Shown here one piece after another: positions 43,545 to 51,930 of a stretch of 64,000 nt of DNA. A program made the translations under genes and the position numbers. How positions within the stretch are numbered: position 1 is the first letter of the stretch; each line of letters starts with the position of its first letter. The notes under the pieces are model-generated. The model ran no database searches. It saw only the letters and a list, made by a program, of their open reading frames with translations, and was not told the DNA's origin. Source of the stretch: Prado023 sp049688395 (lineage in GTDB: Bacteria > Actinomycetota > Actinomycetes > S36-B12 > CAIYMF01). The stretch spans positions 7,097 through 71,096 of the forward strand of contig JBAVKQ010000093.1 of NCBI GenBank assembly GCA_049688395.1. Direction: 5' to 3'.

Positions 43545-43986
43545 GCTCATGAGTGCTGCGTTGGGCCGCCGGGTGGTGGCGGTCGACACCGCCGAGGACG
43601 TCGGTGAGGTCAAGGCCTTCGTTCTCGAAGGCTCGGGCCGGAGAATCACGCAGCTGCACGTCGCCGGCCGGAAACGCTCCGCCGAACTCGTCAACTGGTC
43701 GGACCTGGCCGGTTTCGGCCCCGATGCGGTGATGGTGGCATCGCAGGGTGCCGTCACCGACTCGGTCGAGGAGCGAGCCGATGAAATGGTGCGTGGCCAC
43801 GTCTCGGCGATCGGGGCTCGGGTCCTGGACACAGACGGGTTCGAGCACGGACGGGTGACCGACATCGAGTTCGATTCCGCCGATGGCACCATCCTGGCCG
43901 CCGTCTGCGAGGACGCACGTTGGCCGGGCGACACCATCCGTGGGTTGGGAAGCTACGCACTCATCATCGACGCACCGTCGCGCTGA
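43537..43986 (+). CDS. PRC-barrel domain protein
   Basis: The 149-residue protein has PRC-barrel repeats: GRRVVAVDTAEDVGEVKAFV and GARVLDTDGFEHGRVTDIEF, each with the DG-hairpin of the fold. The ATG at 43537 has AGGAGG 9 nt upstream and overlaps the previous gene by 8 nt. Paralogous to the neighbour, probably by duplication. Function unknown. Confidence 0.78.
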   Translation: MNELMSAALGRRVVAVDTAEDVGEVKAFVLEGSGRRITQLHVAGRKRSAELVNWSDLAGFGPDAVMVASQGAVTDSVEERADEMVRGHVSAIGARVLDTDGFEHGRVTDIEFDSADGTILAAVCEDARWPGDTIRGLGSYALIIDAPSR

Positions 43987-44021
43987 TGCTCACTGACATC
44001 GGTCTGCGGGGATGGCGGCAA

Positions 44022-44201
44022 CGAACCTTGCCGCCGATGTGGTCGCAATCGGCCTCGGCACGCCAGCCGGAGCCGAACCTTGCCGCCCACATGGTCGTTT
44101 CACGTCCCTGGAGCCGGCCCATCAACGACCAGATCTAGCGCAAGGTTGCCTCTCGAGGCCGAGCGACCAGCCCCGAACGACCAAGTCGACGGCAAGGATT
44201 G
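44022..44201. repeat. Dispersed intergenic repeat cluster 3
   Basis: In the 361-nt gap 43987-44347, between convergent genes, four copies of a roughly 26-bp motif occur: two direct (44022, 44074; both begin CGAACCTTGCCGCC and contain TGGTCG) and two inverted (44124, 44176; AACGACCA then GCAAGG). They resemble the clusters at 17523 and 34272 in the TGTGGTCGCAA part. Inverted pairs could fold into a long hairpin. 44202-44347 holds nothing I can name. Confidence 0.65.
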
Positions 44202-44347
44202 CCAGGAGACACAAGTGCAGGGTCCAGCGCCGGGCGGGCAACCACGAGATCAGGTTCGCGTGCGGGCCAGGTCCCGGTCTCGCCGACGCCCGGGCGCAAC
44301 CACCCGACGCGGCGCCCTGGCACCGAGGCCCGCGACATTGCCCGAGC

Positions 44348-44713
44348 TCAGCGTCCGGGCTCGGGGTCGGCGCCCCGCGCACGTTCGCGACGGCTCCTCG
44401 GCTCGTCGATGACTGTGACCGGTGGCCGCGCGGTGCCGGAGCGGTAGGCGGCCCGACCCAACGCCATGCCCGAAAGTGGGACGGTCGCGATGTGGGCCAC
44501 CAGCACCAGCGCGACGAGGACGGCGTTGCGCGGGCTGGGCGCCATCGCCAAGGTTCCCAACAGAACCAGGATCACACCGAGGGAGGCCGCCTTCGACACG
44601 GCGGTGGCCCGGGTCAGCGGGTCCGGCAGCCGAAGCAGGCCGACCCCAGCCAACGTGACCAGACTGGCGCCGACGAGGATCGCGGCAGCCCCGAGCCCCG
44701 CCCAGCCGCTCAC
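44348..44713 (-). CDS. mrpG: Na+/H+ antiporter subunit G
   Basis: The 121-residue membrane protein has three membrane segments and the MrpG/MnhG pattern LAGVGLLRLPDPLTRATAVSKA (as GLLRLPDPLTRATAVSKA) at the N-terminal half. A basic, Arg-rich cytoplasmic tail of about 35 residues follows. It is the last gene of the mrp operon, overlapping mrpF by 4 nt. Within the Mrp complex, subunit G supports proton/sodium exchange assembly. Confidence 0.9.
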   Translation of the reverse strand: MSGWAGLGAAAILVGASLVTLAGVGLLRLPDPLTRATAVSKAASLGVILVLLGTLAMAPSPRNAVLVALVLVAHIATVPLSGMALGRAAYRSGTARPPVTVIDEPRSRRERARGADPEPGR

Positions 44714-44973
44714 TGGTCCTCCTCGGATCGATCGACGAGGCGCGCGAGGCCGATCGTGGCCAGGAACCCGATCAGCACCGTGACAAGGGCGACGTCCAGC
44801 AGGGTCGGGGCCTCCAGGACGACCGACAGGATCGCGATCGCCGCCACCGCGGCGACGAACACCAGCTCCGCGGCGACCGCGCGGTCGGCCCCGCTGGGTC
44901 CCCGAGCGGCGCGCGTGACCGCGGCCAGGACACCGAGGGCCACCAGTGCCAGGGACAGGATCGGGATCAGCAT
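44710..44973 (-). CDS. mrpF: Na+/H+ antiporter subunit F
   Basis: The 87-residue protein has three membrane segments and the MrpF-like central GPSGADRAVAAELVFVAAVA. The ATG at 44973 shares one base with the mrpE stop (TGATG). MrpF is a small essential subunit of the Mrp antiporter. The frame stays open upstream through mrpE antisense frames, but the ATG matches family length. Confidence 0.88.
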   Translation of the reverse strand: MLIPILSLALVALGVLAAVTRAARGPSGADRAVAAELVFVAAVAAIAILSVVLEAPTLLDVALVTVLIGFLATIGLARLVDRSEEDQ

Positions 44974-45338
44974 CAGCGATCCGCCGATCCGGCGCTGCGC
45001 AGGACGCCGAGCACCCGGTCCTCCACGGCCACGAGCCCGGCGCGCAGTTCCTCGGGTTCCCGGGCGTACATGCTGTGCACCCACAGTTCGGCCAGGTCGG
45101 GATCGACCGTGACGGTCAGCGTCCCCGGTGTCAGGGTGATCAGGGCCGACAGGGTGGCCACCTCCATCGGGGTGCGGCAGCGCAGGGGCAGGATCACGAT
45201 CCCCGGGACCAGCCTCGGGGACGGCACGATGATGTCGCGGCCCACCTGGATCGAGGAGACCACGATCGCCCGCACCGTCCATGCCAGCAGCCCGACCAGG
45301 GCGCCGGCTCTGCGCACGCTCTCGACCACCCAGGTCAT
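44973..45338 (-). CDS. mrpE: Na+/H+ antiporter subunit E
   Basis: The 121-residue protein has one or two membrane segments and a cytoplasmic domain with VILPLRCRTPMEVATLSALITLTPGTLT, typical of MrpE (LPLRCRTPMEVATLSALI visible). Overlaps mrpD by 4 nt. It is shorter than many MrpE proteins, lacking most of the N-terminal membrane region, but the conserved C-terminal block is intact. Confidence 0.88.
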   Translation of the reverse strand: MTWVVESVRRAGALVGLLAWTVRAIVVSSIQVGRDIIVPSPRLVPGIVILPLRCRTPMEVATLSALITLTPGTLTVTVDPDLAELWVHSMYAREPEELRAGLVAVEDRVLGVLRSAGSADR

Positions 45339-46927
45339 CGTCCCAACACCGCCTCGACGTAGGCGCTGGGATCGCCCAGGGTGGCGCCGGCCTGCTCGGT
45401 CAGGGCCAGCAGCGGCTCCGGGTACAGGCCCACCGCCAGGCTCAGGCAGGCCAGGATCAGCCCGGGGGCGACCAGGCCGGCCGACCAGCGCCGCTCGTGC
45501 GGCTCGGGGTCCGGCTCGGTGTCCGAATCCAGGGCCACCGGGGCCACGGTAGCCACGGCGGCACCTTCGGTCGCCGGCTCCGATTCGAAGCCCGGGGCGG
45601 GTTCATCGGGGGAACCCAGCGGCGGGCCCGCCTGCACCGCCTGCCTCGGGGCCTCGCCCCAGAACACCCCGGTCCCGAGCTTGAGCATCGACATCAGGGT
45701 GCCCACGCTGACCAGCAGGGCCGCGGCGAACACCAGCGGGCTGTCCGCCGCCAGAGCCGCGGAGAGGACCCCGAACTTGGCCCAGAACCCGGAGAACGGC
45801 GGGATGCCGGTCAGCGACAGGGCGCCGAACAGGAACGCCAGCGCCACCCAGCGGTGCTCGGCGGCGACCGCACCGAGGCTGCCGATCCGCCCCGTCCCGC
45901 GGCGGACCTCGACGGCTCCCACGCTCAGGAACAGCGAGGTCTTCACCACCGTGTGGTGCACGAGGTAGAACACGACGGCCGCCAGGCCGACCGGCCCGGC
46001 CAGCGCCAGCCCGACCAGGATGTAGCCGACCTGGCTGACCATGTGGAACGCCAGCACCCCGCGCACCGTGCCCTCGCCCAGGGCGCCGAGCACACCGACC
46101 ACCATGCTCACCACGGTCAGGACGATGATGGTGTTCTCGACCACCGGCCCCGGGTCGTAGACCACGGTGACGACCCGGATCAGGGCGTACACCCCGATCT
46201 TGGTCAGCAGGCCTGAGAACAGGGCGGTGATCGCGGGGGTGGCCTGGGGGTAGGTGGCCGGCAGCCAGGTGTGGGTGGGCACCAGCCCGCCCTTCATGCT
46301 CAGCGCCACCAGCACGACCGCCACGGCGACCCCGATCGCCGGGGTGGCCCCCGCCCCCGCGAGCGCGGCGAGGTTGACCGTGCCCGCGGTGCCGTAGACG
46401 GCCCCCAGGCCGATCAGGAACAGGGTCGAGGCGGTCAGGTTCACCGTCAGGTACAGCCGCGCGGCCCGGATCGCCCCCGGGGTGCCGCGCCAGGCCAGCA
46501 GCACGTAGGAGGGCAGCAGGGCCACCTCGATCATGACGAACAGGTTGAACAGGTCCGCGGTCAGGTAGGCGCCGTAGACCCCCGAGGTCATCATCAGCAC
46601 CAGCGGGGCGAACAGCCGGTCCTGGCCGTGGCCGGTACGCAGCGCGAAGCTCACGCTGGCCAGCACGAGCATGCCGGAGACCACCAGCATCAGGGCGCTG
46701 AGCAGGTCGGCGACGAACGGGATCGCGATCCCGGCCGGCCACCCGGCCACCTGGGCGGCGATCACCGTGCCGTCGCTGGTGGCGGCCACCAGGGCACCTC
46801 CCCCGAGGATGACCAGCGCGGGGGTCAGCAGCACCAGGGCGCGGCCCACCGCCGGGGGTCGCACCACCAACGAGAGGACCGCGGCCAGCAGCGGCCCGGC
46901 GACGAAGAGTGGGAGCCACGCGCTCAC
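45335..46927 (-). CDS. mrpD: Na+/H+ antiporter subunit D
   Basis: The 530-residue protein is a NuoN/NuoM-like proton channel subunit with about fourteen membrane segments; ALLPSYVLLAWRGTPGAIRA, MKGGLVPTHTWLPATYPQA and FHMVSQVGYILVGLAL contain the conserved Glu, Lys and His of the proton path. An unusual acidic Pro/Glu-rich insertion of about 50 residues (PDEPAPGFESEPATEGA and beyond) lies before the last membrane segments. The GTG start overlaps mrpC by 4 nt. Confidence 0.93.
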   Translation of the reverse strand: MSAWLPLFVAGPLLAAVLSLVVRPPAVGRALVLLTPALVILGGGALVAATSDGTVIAAQVAGWPAGIAIPFVADLLSALMLVVSGMLVLASVSFALRTGHGQDRLFAPLVLMMTSGVYGAYLTADLFNLFVMIEVALLPSYVLLAWRGTPGAIRAARLYLTVNLTASTLFLIGLGAVYGTAGTVNLAALAGAGATPAIGVAVAVVLVALSMKGGLVPTHTWLPATYPQATPAITALFSGLLTKIGVYALIRVVTVVYDPGPVVENTIIVLTVVSMVVGVLGALGEGTVRGVLAFHMVSQVGYILVGLALAGPVGLAAVVFYLVHHTVVKTSLFLSVGAVEVRRGTGRIGSLGAVAAEHRWVALAFLFGALSLTGIPPFSGFWAKFGVLSAALAADSPLVFAAALLVSVGTLMSMLKLGTGVFWGEAPRQAVQAGPPLGSPDEPAPGFESEPATEGAAVATVAPVALDSDTEPDPEPHERRWSAGLVAPGLILACLSLAVGLYPEPLLALTEQAGATLGDPSAYVEAVLGR

Positions 46928-47340
46928 GGGCCGACCTCCGGCTCGGGCCTCGGCTGCTCGTCCCTCGGTAGTTCTGGCCTCGGCAGGACAGTGGCCCCGG
47001 CACCGCCACCGGCACTGGCACCGGCATCGGCTTCGGCACCGGCAGGTTCGGGCTCCGCGCCCCGGGACACCAGGGACAGCAGGTAGATCGTCACGCCGAA
47101 CGTGATCACGATGGCTGTGAGCACGAACGCCTGCGGCAGGGGATCCGCGGCGGTGCCGGGGTCGAGTCCGGGGCCGGTGATGGGTGCCGAACGCCGGTCG
47201 GTGACCCCGGCGGAGATGATCACGAGGTTCGCGGCGTGTCCGAGCAGGATGAAGCCCAGGATGAGCCGGATCGCGCCGCCACGCAGGACCAGCCAGGCCC
47301 CCACGGCGGCCAGCAGCCCCGCAGCGATCGCCAGGGTCAT
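46924..47340 (-). CDS. mrpC: Na+/H+ antiporter subunit C
   Basis: The 138-residue protein is NuoK-like with three membrane segments (AWLVLRGGAIRLILGFILLG, LPQAFVLTAIVITFGVTIYL). The C-terminal 45 residues form an unusual low-complexity Glu/Pro/Ala/Gly tail not expected in MrpC. Overlaps mrpA by 4 nt and mrpD by 4 nt. Confidence 0.92.
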   Translation of the reverse strand: MTLAIAAGLLAAVGAWLVLRGGAIRLILGFILLGHAANLVIISAGVTDRRSAPITGPGLDPGTAADPLPQAFVLTAIVITFGVTIYLLSLVSRGAEPEPAGAEADAGASAGGGAGATVLPRPELPRDEQPRPEPEVGP

Positions 47341-50117
47341 GGCGTCACCTCGCTGCGCGCAGTGCTGCCGGCCTCGCTGCGTGCCCCGCCGAGGGCGTCG
47401 CTGCGGGCTTCGCGGTGCAGCCCGAGGTTGTCCAGGGCCGACTGGACCAGTCCGAGGACCACGAGGACCACGCCGAGGTCGAAGACCAGCGCGGAGGTCA
47501 GGTACCCCTCGGCCCCCGGCAGCGCGATTTTCATGGGCTGGCCGAACGCACCCGCCACGACCAGGCCCATCAGCCCGGTCCCCACGGCCAGCAGCAGTCC
47601 CGCCCCGACGATCAGGGGCACACCGGGCAGTCGGACTCGGATCCCGCAGGCGCGGGCCACTGCCAGGGCGGCTCCGGCCACCAGCCCGGCGATGAACCCG
47701 CCACCCGGCTCGTCGTGACCGCGCCAGAACAGCACCACCCCGGTGAGCATCAGCAGGGGCAGGACCACGATCGCCCCGACCCGCAGGACCGCCTCCTCGC
47801 CGGGGCCGAGGGCGCCACTGCGGACCGCCCGGGTCGCCCCGGCGCCCCGCACCGCAACGACCAGACCGAGGGCTGCCGCGGCCAGGACGACGATCTCACC
47901 GAGGGTGTCCAGCCCGCGGAAGTCGACCAGGATCGTGTTGACGACGTTGCTGCCGCCCGTGGCCCGCTCGGCCTCGGCCAGGAAGTACTCGGAGACCGCC
48001 GATCGTTCCCGGCGCCCGGTGAACACCACCACGAGCAGGGCCGTGAGCACCCCGACGGCCCCGGCACCCAACGCGTGGGCCGGGCCGACGCGCCGAGCGG
48101 CCCGATCAGGCAGGCCCGCCAGGACCGGGGCGGCCACGACCACGGTCAGGATCTCCACGAGCAGCAGGGTGAGTGCCACGTCGGGGGCGCCCAGCAGCAT
48201 CAACCAGGCCGACAGGGTCACTCCGATCACCCCGGCCAGGACCAGGGCGGCCAGCCCGTCGCGCACCCGGGCCATCGCCAGCACGGCCGGGACGAGCACG
48301 GCCAGCACCAGCCAGTCACCGGGCTGAGCAATGCCGGGCACCACCGGGCCGAGGTCCGAGATCACCAGCCAGCCGACCCCCGTCAGGCCGAGCAGGAGCA
48401 CGAGGACGCCGGCCAGATGCGTGCCCGCGGTGTCCACGCGGCTGGTGCGCGCGACCCGGGCACCGAACCGCAGTGCCGCGTCCCACCCGCGGTCGAAGAC
48501 ACCGGGGCCGCGCAGGTCCGGGGCCTCCCAGTGCGCCATCTCGGCCAGTCGGTTGCGCCGCAGGTGCCCCACGATACCCAGACCGATCGCGGTGGCCGAT
48601 AGCCCGAGGGCCAGCGAGAAGCCGTGCCACAGGGCCAGGTCCGCCTCGGTCCCGGCGAACCCGGTGTCGACCACCGCCCGGGTCACCAGGTCGTTGAGCA
48701 GGAACGGCGCCAGACCGAGGACCAGTCCGAGGATGGCCGGGACAGCTGCCGGTGCCAGGAAGAGCGCGGACGGCTCGTACAGGTTGCTCTGGCGCAGGGG
48801 GCCGGCGAACGTCCCGGCGATGATCCGCGCGCTGTAGGCGAAGGTCAGCGCCGCGCCGATCACCGCCACGCCCACGGCCAGGTTCCCCGACCATGCCGCG
48901 CCCTGCGCCCAGCGCGCCTCCCCGGTGCCAAGGAAGGCGTAGAACGCCTCCTCCTTGGCCACGAAGCCGACCATCGGCGGCAGCCCGGCCATCGACATCG
49001 CAGCCAGGGCGGTCAGCCCGGCGGTCACCGGCATGACCCGCCACAGGCCGGACAGCTGGCGGATGTCGCGGCTGCCGGCCTCCTTGTCGATGATGCCCAC
49101 CAGCATGAACAGCGTCGCCTTGAACAGGGCGTGTGCCGCGGCGAGCACCGTGGCCGCGGCCAGGGAGGCCGCCGTCCCCACCCCGACGAGGGCGACCATG
49201 AGACCCAGCTGGCTGACGGTGGAGTAGGCCAGCAGCGCCTTGAGGTCGTTCTGCTTGAGAGCCTGGTAGGCGCCGAACACGGCCGTGGACAGGCCCACGC
49301 CCATCAGGGTCAGGTGCCAGGCGGGGGCGTCGGCGAACAGTGGGGAGAACAGCAGCAGAAGGTAGATGCCGGCCTTGACCAGCGATGCGGCGTGCAGGTA
49401 GGCGCTGACCGGAGTGATCGCCACCATTGCCCCGGGCAGCCAGAAGTGGAACGGCAGCTGGGCGGACTTCGTGAACGCGGCCAGCACCACGAGCCCCCCG
49501 ACCACGCCGAGCTCGGAGCCGGTCAGCGCCTCCGGCGCCACGGCCAGGACGGTGGCGATGTCGCTGCTCCCAGTACGCACGACCAGCAGCACCACCGCCC
49601 CCAGCAGGGCCAGTCCACCGCCCGCCGTCACGAACAGCGCTCGGGTCGCCGGCCGGGAGCCGGTAGTGCCCTGGCCCGCGATGAGCAGGAAGCTGCTCAG
49701 GGTCGTGAGCTCCCAGAAGACCACGAGCACGACGAGGTCACCGGCCAGGACCAGGCCCAGCATCGCCGTCGCGAAGACCGCCAGGATCCCGTACAGGCGC
49801 CCGTGGTCCTGGCCGGGCGAGAGGTACTGCGGGGCGTAGCTCAGCACCAGGGCCCCCACCCCGAGCACGAGCATGGCGAACAGCAGGGCGAGTCCGTTGA
49901 GGCGCAGCGTGAGGTCCACTGCGAACGACGGAACCCAGCTCCACGACTGGGTGACCGTTTGGCCGGCAAGCACCTCGGGGGCATCGACGAGCAGCAGCCC
50001 CGCCGCCGCCAGGAATGCGCCGGCCAGCGGGTACCCGGTCGCCCGGCCCAACAATCTGCTCAGCAGCGGCACCAGGGCAGCAGCACCCGCCATGAGCACG
50101 AGCGCCGCGATCAACAC
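47337..50117 (-). CDS. mrpA: Na+/H+ antiporter subunit A with fused subunit B
   Basis: The 926-residue protein combines a NuoL-like MrpA (about residues 1-650; YSTVSQLGLMVALVGVG, KAGIYLLLLF and FHFWLPGAMVAITPVSAYLH, quoted in part) with NuoJ-like and MrpB domains at the C-terminus (RGHDEPGGGFIAGLVAGAAL, typical of MrpB). No separate mrpB exists, so the operon reads A/B-C-D-E-F-G. The complex exports Na+ for H+ using the proton motive force. GTG 50117 has TAGAGT 6 nt upstream. Confidence 0.93.
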   Translation of the reverse strand: MLIAALVLMAGAAALVPLLSRLLGRATGYPLAGAFLAAAGLLLVDAPEVLAGQTVTQSWSWVPSFAVDLTLRLNGLALLFAMLVLGVGALVLSYAPQYLSPGQDHGRLYGILAVFATAMLGLVLAGDLVVLVVFWELTTLSSFLLIAGQGTTGSRPATRALFVTAGGGLALLGAVVLLVVRTGSSDIATVLAVAPEALTGSELGVVGGLVVLAAFTKSAQLPFHFWLPGAMVAITPVSAYLHAASLVKAGIYLLLLFSPLFADAPAWHLTLMGVGLSTAVFGAYQALKQNDLKALLAYSTVSQLGLMVALVGVGTAASLAAATVLAAAHALFKATLFMLVGIIDKEAGSRDIRQLSGLWRVMPVTAGLTALAAMSMAGLPPMVGFVAKEEAFYAFLGTGEARWAQGAAWSGNLAVGVAVIGAALTFAYSARIIAGTFAGPLRQSNLYEPSALFLAPAAVPAILGLVLGLAPFLLNDLVTRAVVDTGFAGTEADLALWHGFSLALGLSATAIGLGIVGHLRRNRLAEMAHWEAPDLRGPGVFDRGWDAALRFGARVARTSRVDTAGTHLAGVLVLLLGLTGVGWLVISDLGPVVPGIAQPGDWLVLAVLVPAVLAMARVRDGLAALVLAGVIGVTLSAWLMLLGAPDVALTLLLVEILTVVVAAPVLAGLPDRAARRVGPAHALGAGAVGVLTALLVVVFTGRRERSAVSEYFLAEAERATGGSNVVNTILVDFRGLDTLGEIVVLAAAALGLVVAVRGAGATRAVRSGALGPGEEAVLRVGAIVVLPLLMLTGVVLFWRGHDEPGGGFIAGLVAGAALAVARACGIRVRLPGVPLIVGAGLLLAVGTGLMGLVVAGAFGQPMKIALPGAEGYLTSALVFDLGVVLVVLGLVQSALDNLGLHREARSDALGGARSEAGSTARSEVTP

Positions 50118-50123
50118 GCGCCC

Positions 50124-50129
50124 ACTCTA
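50124..50129 (-). promoter_or_regulatory. -10 element, leaderless start of mrp operon
   Basis: TAGAGT on the minus strand ends 6 nt before the GTG at 50117, giving the mrp operon its own promoter separate from the upstream methyltransferase. Confidence 0.5.
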
Positions 50130-50199
50130 ACGAGTCGAGGCCGAGTCGATGATCGGGCGAAGCCGACAGCAATCGACGATCCGCCGCCCACGGCGTGGA

Positions 50200-50985
50200 T
50201 CATCCCGGGCGCACCGCGACCATCCGGTGCAGCGACACCGGCACCACCCGCCCGGGCCCGGCGAGGCGGGCCAGGCGCGCCGCGGCGAGCTCGCGGCGAG
50301 CGTGTGACACATGGGGCAGGTAGAGCGCCTCGACAGCCAGGCGCGCGTCGGCGGAGGTGGCCAGCGGGTGGGCGAACCGCGCCGCACCCGTGCTGAGGAC
50401 ACGCATCCCAGCGCCGGTGATCACCTGGCCGAGTCCCCGCCCGGTGACGCGTTGGGGCAGCTCGGGCAGGTGCCGCAGGGCCAGCAGGAGCGGGGCGACG
50501 ACGCGCAGGTCGCCTGCGAGCAGGGGGCCGCTGACGGGGCGGATCGCGGCGAACGTGCCCCCGGGTCGAAGGACCCGGGCGACCTCGGCCATCGCCGCGC
50601 CGATCGGTCGCAGCAGCATGATGGCCATCGAGCAGACCACGACGTCCAGCGACCCGGACGGCACGGGTAGGGCCAGGGCGTCAGCAGTGAGCACGTGGCC
50701 CCGACCCCGTTGCGCGGCCACCCCGAGCTCAGCGGGGGAGAGGTCGATGCCGAGGTAGTCCGAATCGGCGAACAGCGGCTGCATCGGGGCGCTGCCGCAC
50801 GCGATGTCCAGCACCCGGGCCGGACGGATCGGGACCGCGTCGCGCAGCCACCGGTAGGGGTCCCCGAACTCGGGGTGCCGTGACCCGGACAGGAGTTCCT
50901 CGGTGATCCCCGGATGTTCGGCGTGGAACCGAGCCAGGTAGCTGGTCCACGGGTCTGCGGCTCGCTGGTCTGCGGGCCTGATCAC
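50200..50985 (-). CDS. Class I SAM-dependent methyltransferase
   Basis: The 261-residue protein has the Rossmann motif I VLDIACGSAPMQPLF, motif II LGIDLSPAELGVA, LTADALALPVPSGSLDVVVC and VLRPGGTF. It is a UbiE/methyltransferase-11 type enzyme, substrate unknown. The start GTG 50985 lies 48 nt after the heliorhodopsin stop on the same strand, so the two are probably one transcript. The gap to mrpA is 82 nt. A functional link to retinal or lipid chemistry is only inference. Confidence 0.85.
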   Translation of the reverse strand: MIRPADQRAADPWTSYLARFHAEHPGITEELLSGSRHPEFGDPYRWLRDAVPIRPARVLDIACGSAPMQPLFADSDYLGIDLSPAELGVAAQRGRGHVLTADALALPVPSGSLDVVVCSMAIMLLRPIGAAMAEVARVLRPGGTFAAIRPVSGPLLAGDLRVVAPLLLALRHLPELPQRVTGRGLGQVITGAGMRVLSTGAARFAHPLATSADARLAVEALYLPHVSHARRELAAARLARLAGPGRVVPVSLHRMVAVRPG

Positions 50986-51033
50986 GTGGGCCCAGGTGCG
51001 GGGGCCCGAGCGCCTGGCGCCATCGGGCGGGGA

Positions 51034-51843
51034 CTATCCGGCCAGGGTGCCGGCGAAGACCTGCCAGGCCAGCAGGGACTTGGCCACCAGGCTCAGGGTG
51101 ATGTAGGCCCGTTCCCCGACCAGGTAGTCCGCCCAGCGCCCCACCTGCTTGTACTGCAGGTACTGGGTGACGGCGAACACGTTGAAGAACAGGAACAGCG
51201 ACACGATGATGCCGTACACGAACGCCGGCGGCTCGGCCGAGGACGTCGACCCCGGGGCCACCACGAAGAACGCGATGATCAACCACGGCACGATGCCGGT
51301 CATGGACCCGAAGATGAACGGCAGGAACCCGCCGCCGGGCTGCTCGTAGACCTCCTGCAGCCACCCGAAGAGGATCATCGCCGCGTTCACCGCGAAGATC
51401 GCCGCGAGGGCCGCGACGTCGGTCAGGCCGGTGATCTGGGCGATCAGCACGATCATCATCGACGAGGTCAACGCGTACTCGACCCACCGGGCCCGATTGC
51501 GCTGCTCGGCCAGGTCCGCGGCATATCCCCGGGACCACACCGTGGCCACGATCAGCAGCGCCAGGCCCGACAGGGCCAGGAAGCTGGCGACAGCCAGCCC
51601 GATCGGGGTGTTCAGCAGCGTCACCGGATCACCGGGCGCGGTCCCTGGCGGGCCCTCGAGGTAGGCCGCGGTGACCGGCAGGGTGAAGCCGTTGGACAGC
51701 GCGACCACGGCCACCGCCTGCGCGAGCAGGATCAGTCCCACGATGATGTTGTACCGGCGCAGTCCGGCGAGGCGACCCGGCTCGATCGGCACGGTCGCGG
51801 TGGGGGAGTCCGGCATTGGGCTGCCGGCAGGTGAGGGGTTCAT
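51034..51843 (-). CDS. Heliorhodopsin
   Basis: The 269-residue seven-helix protein is a heliorhodopsin. The TM3 block ARWVEYALTSSMMIVLIA carries the Schiff-base counterion Glu (about residue 122), the TM7 block SLVAKSLLAWQVFAGTL carries the retinal-binding Lys (about 255), and FAVNAAMILFGWLQEVYEQP and VVAPGSTSSAEPPAFVYG match the family closely (as in HeR-48C12). Family members have a slow photocycle, inverted topology relative to type 1 rhodopsins, and no ion pumping in most cases; a sensory role is thought likely. Start at ATG 51843 is chosen because TAGCGT lies 7 nt upstream; ATG 51849 is the alternative. No retinal synthesis gene is in the window. Confidence 0.95.
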   Translation of the reverse strand: MNPSPAGSPMPDSPTATVPIEPGRLAGLRRYNIIVGLILLAQAVAVVALSNGFTLPVTAAYLEGPPGTAPGDPVTLLNTPIGLAVASFLALSGLALLIVATVWSRGYAADLAEQRNRARWVEYALTSSMMIVLIAQITGLTDVAALAAIFAVNAAMILFGWLQEVYEQPGGGFLPFIFGSMTGIVPWLIIAFFVVAPGSTSSAEPPAFVYGIIVSLFLFFNVFAVTQYLQYKQVGRWADYLVGERAYITLSLVAKSLLAWQVFAGTLAG

Positions 51844-51850
51844 GTCCATT

Positions 51851-51856
51851 ACGCTA
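51851..51856 (-). promoter_or_regulatory. -10 element, leaderless start of heliorhodopsin
   Basis: TAGCGT on the minus strand ends 7 nt before the ATG at 51843 and follows the hairpin at 51874-51910. Confidence 0.45.
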
Positions 51857-51873
51857 GCCCAACGCTGGCCCCG

Positions 51874-51910
51874 GCACCCCCGCACCGCGGACCCGGCGGT
51901 GCGGGGGTGC
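51874..51910 (-). terminator. Perfect 15-bp hairpin between DUF2892 gene and heliorhodopsin gene
   Basis: Arms GCACCCCCGCACCGC (51874-51888) and GCGGTGCGGGGGTGC (51896-51910) pair perfectly with a 7-nt loop. It ends the DUF2892 transcript and isolates the heliorhodopsin promoter from it. Its right flank has no U-tract, as is common in actinobacteria. Confidence 0.65.
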
Positions 51911-51930
51911 GCAGATCTGCGCCGTGCCGG

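Noticed and set aside
47337..50117. Missing mrpB
   Set aside because: MrpB sequence (GHDEPGGGFIAGLVAGAAL) is present at the C-terminus of the MrpA frame, so the operon is complete.
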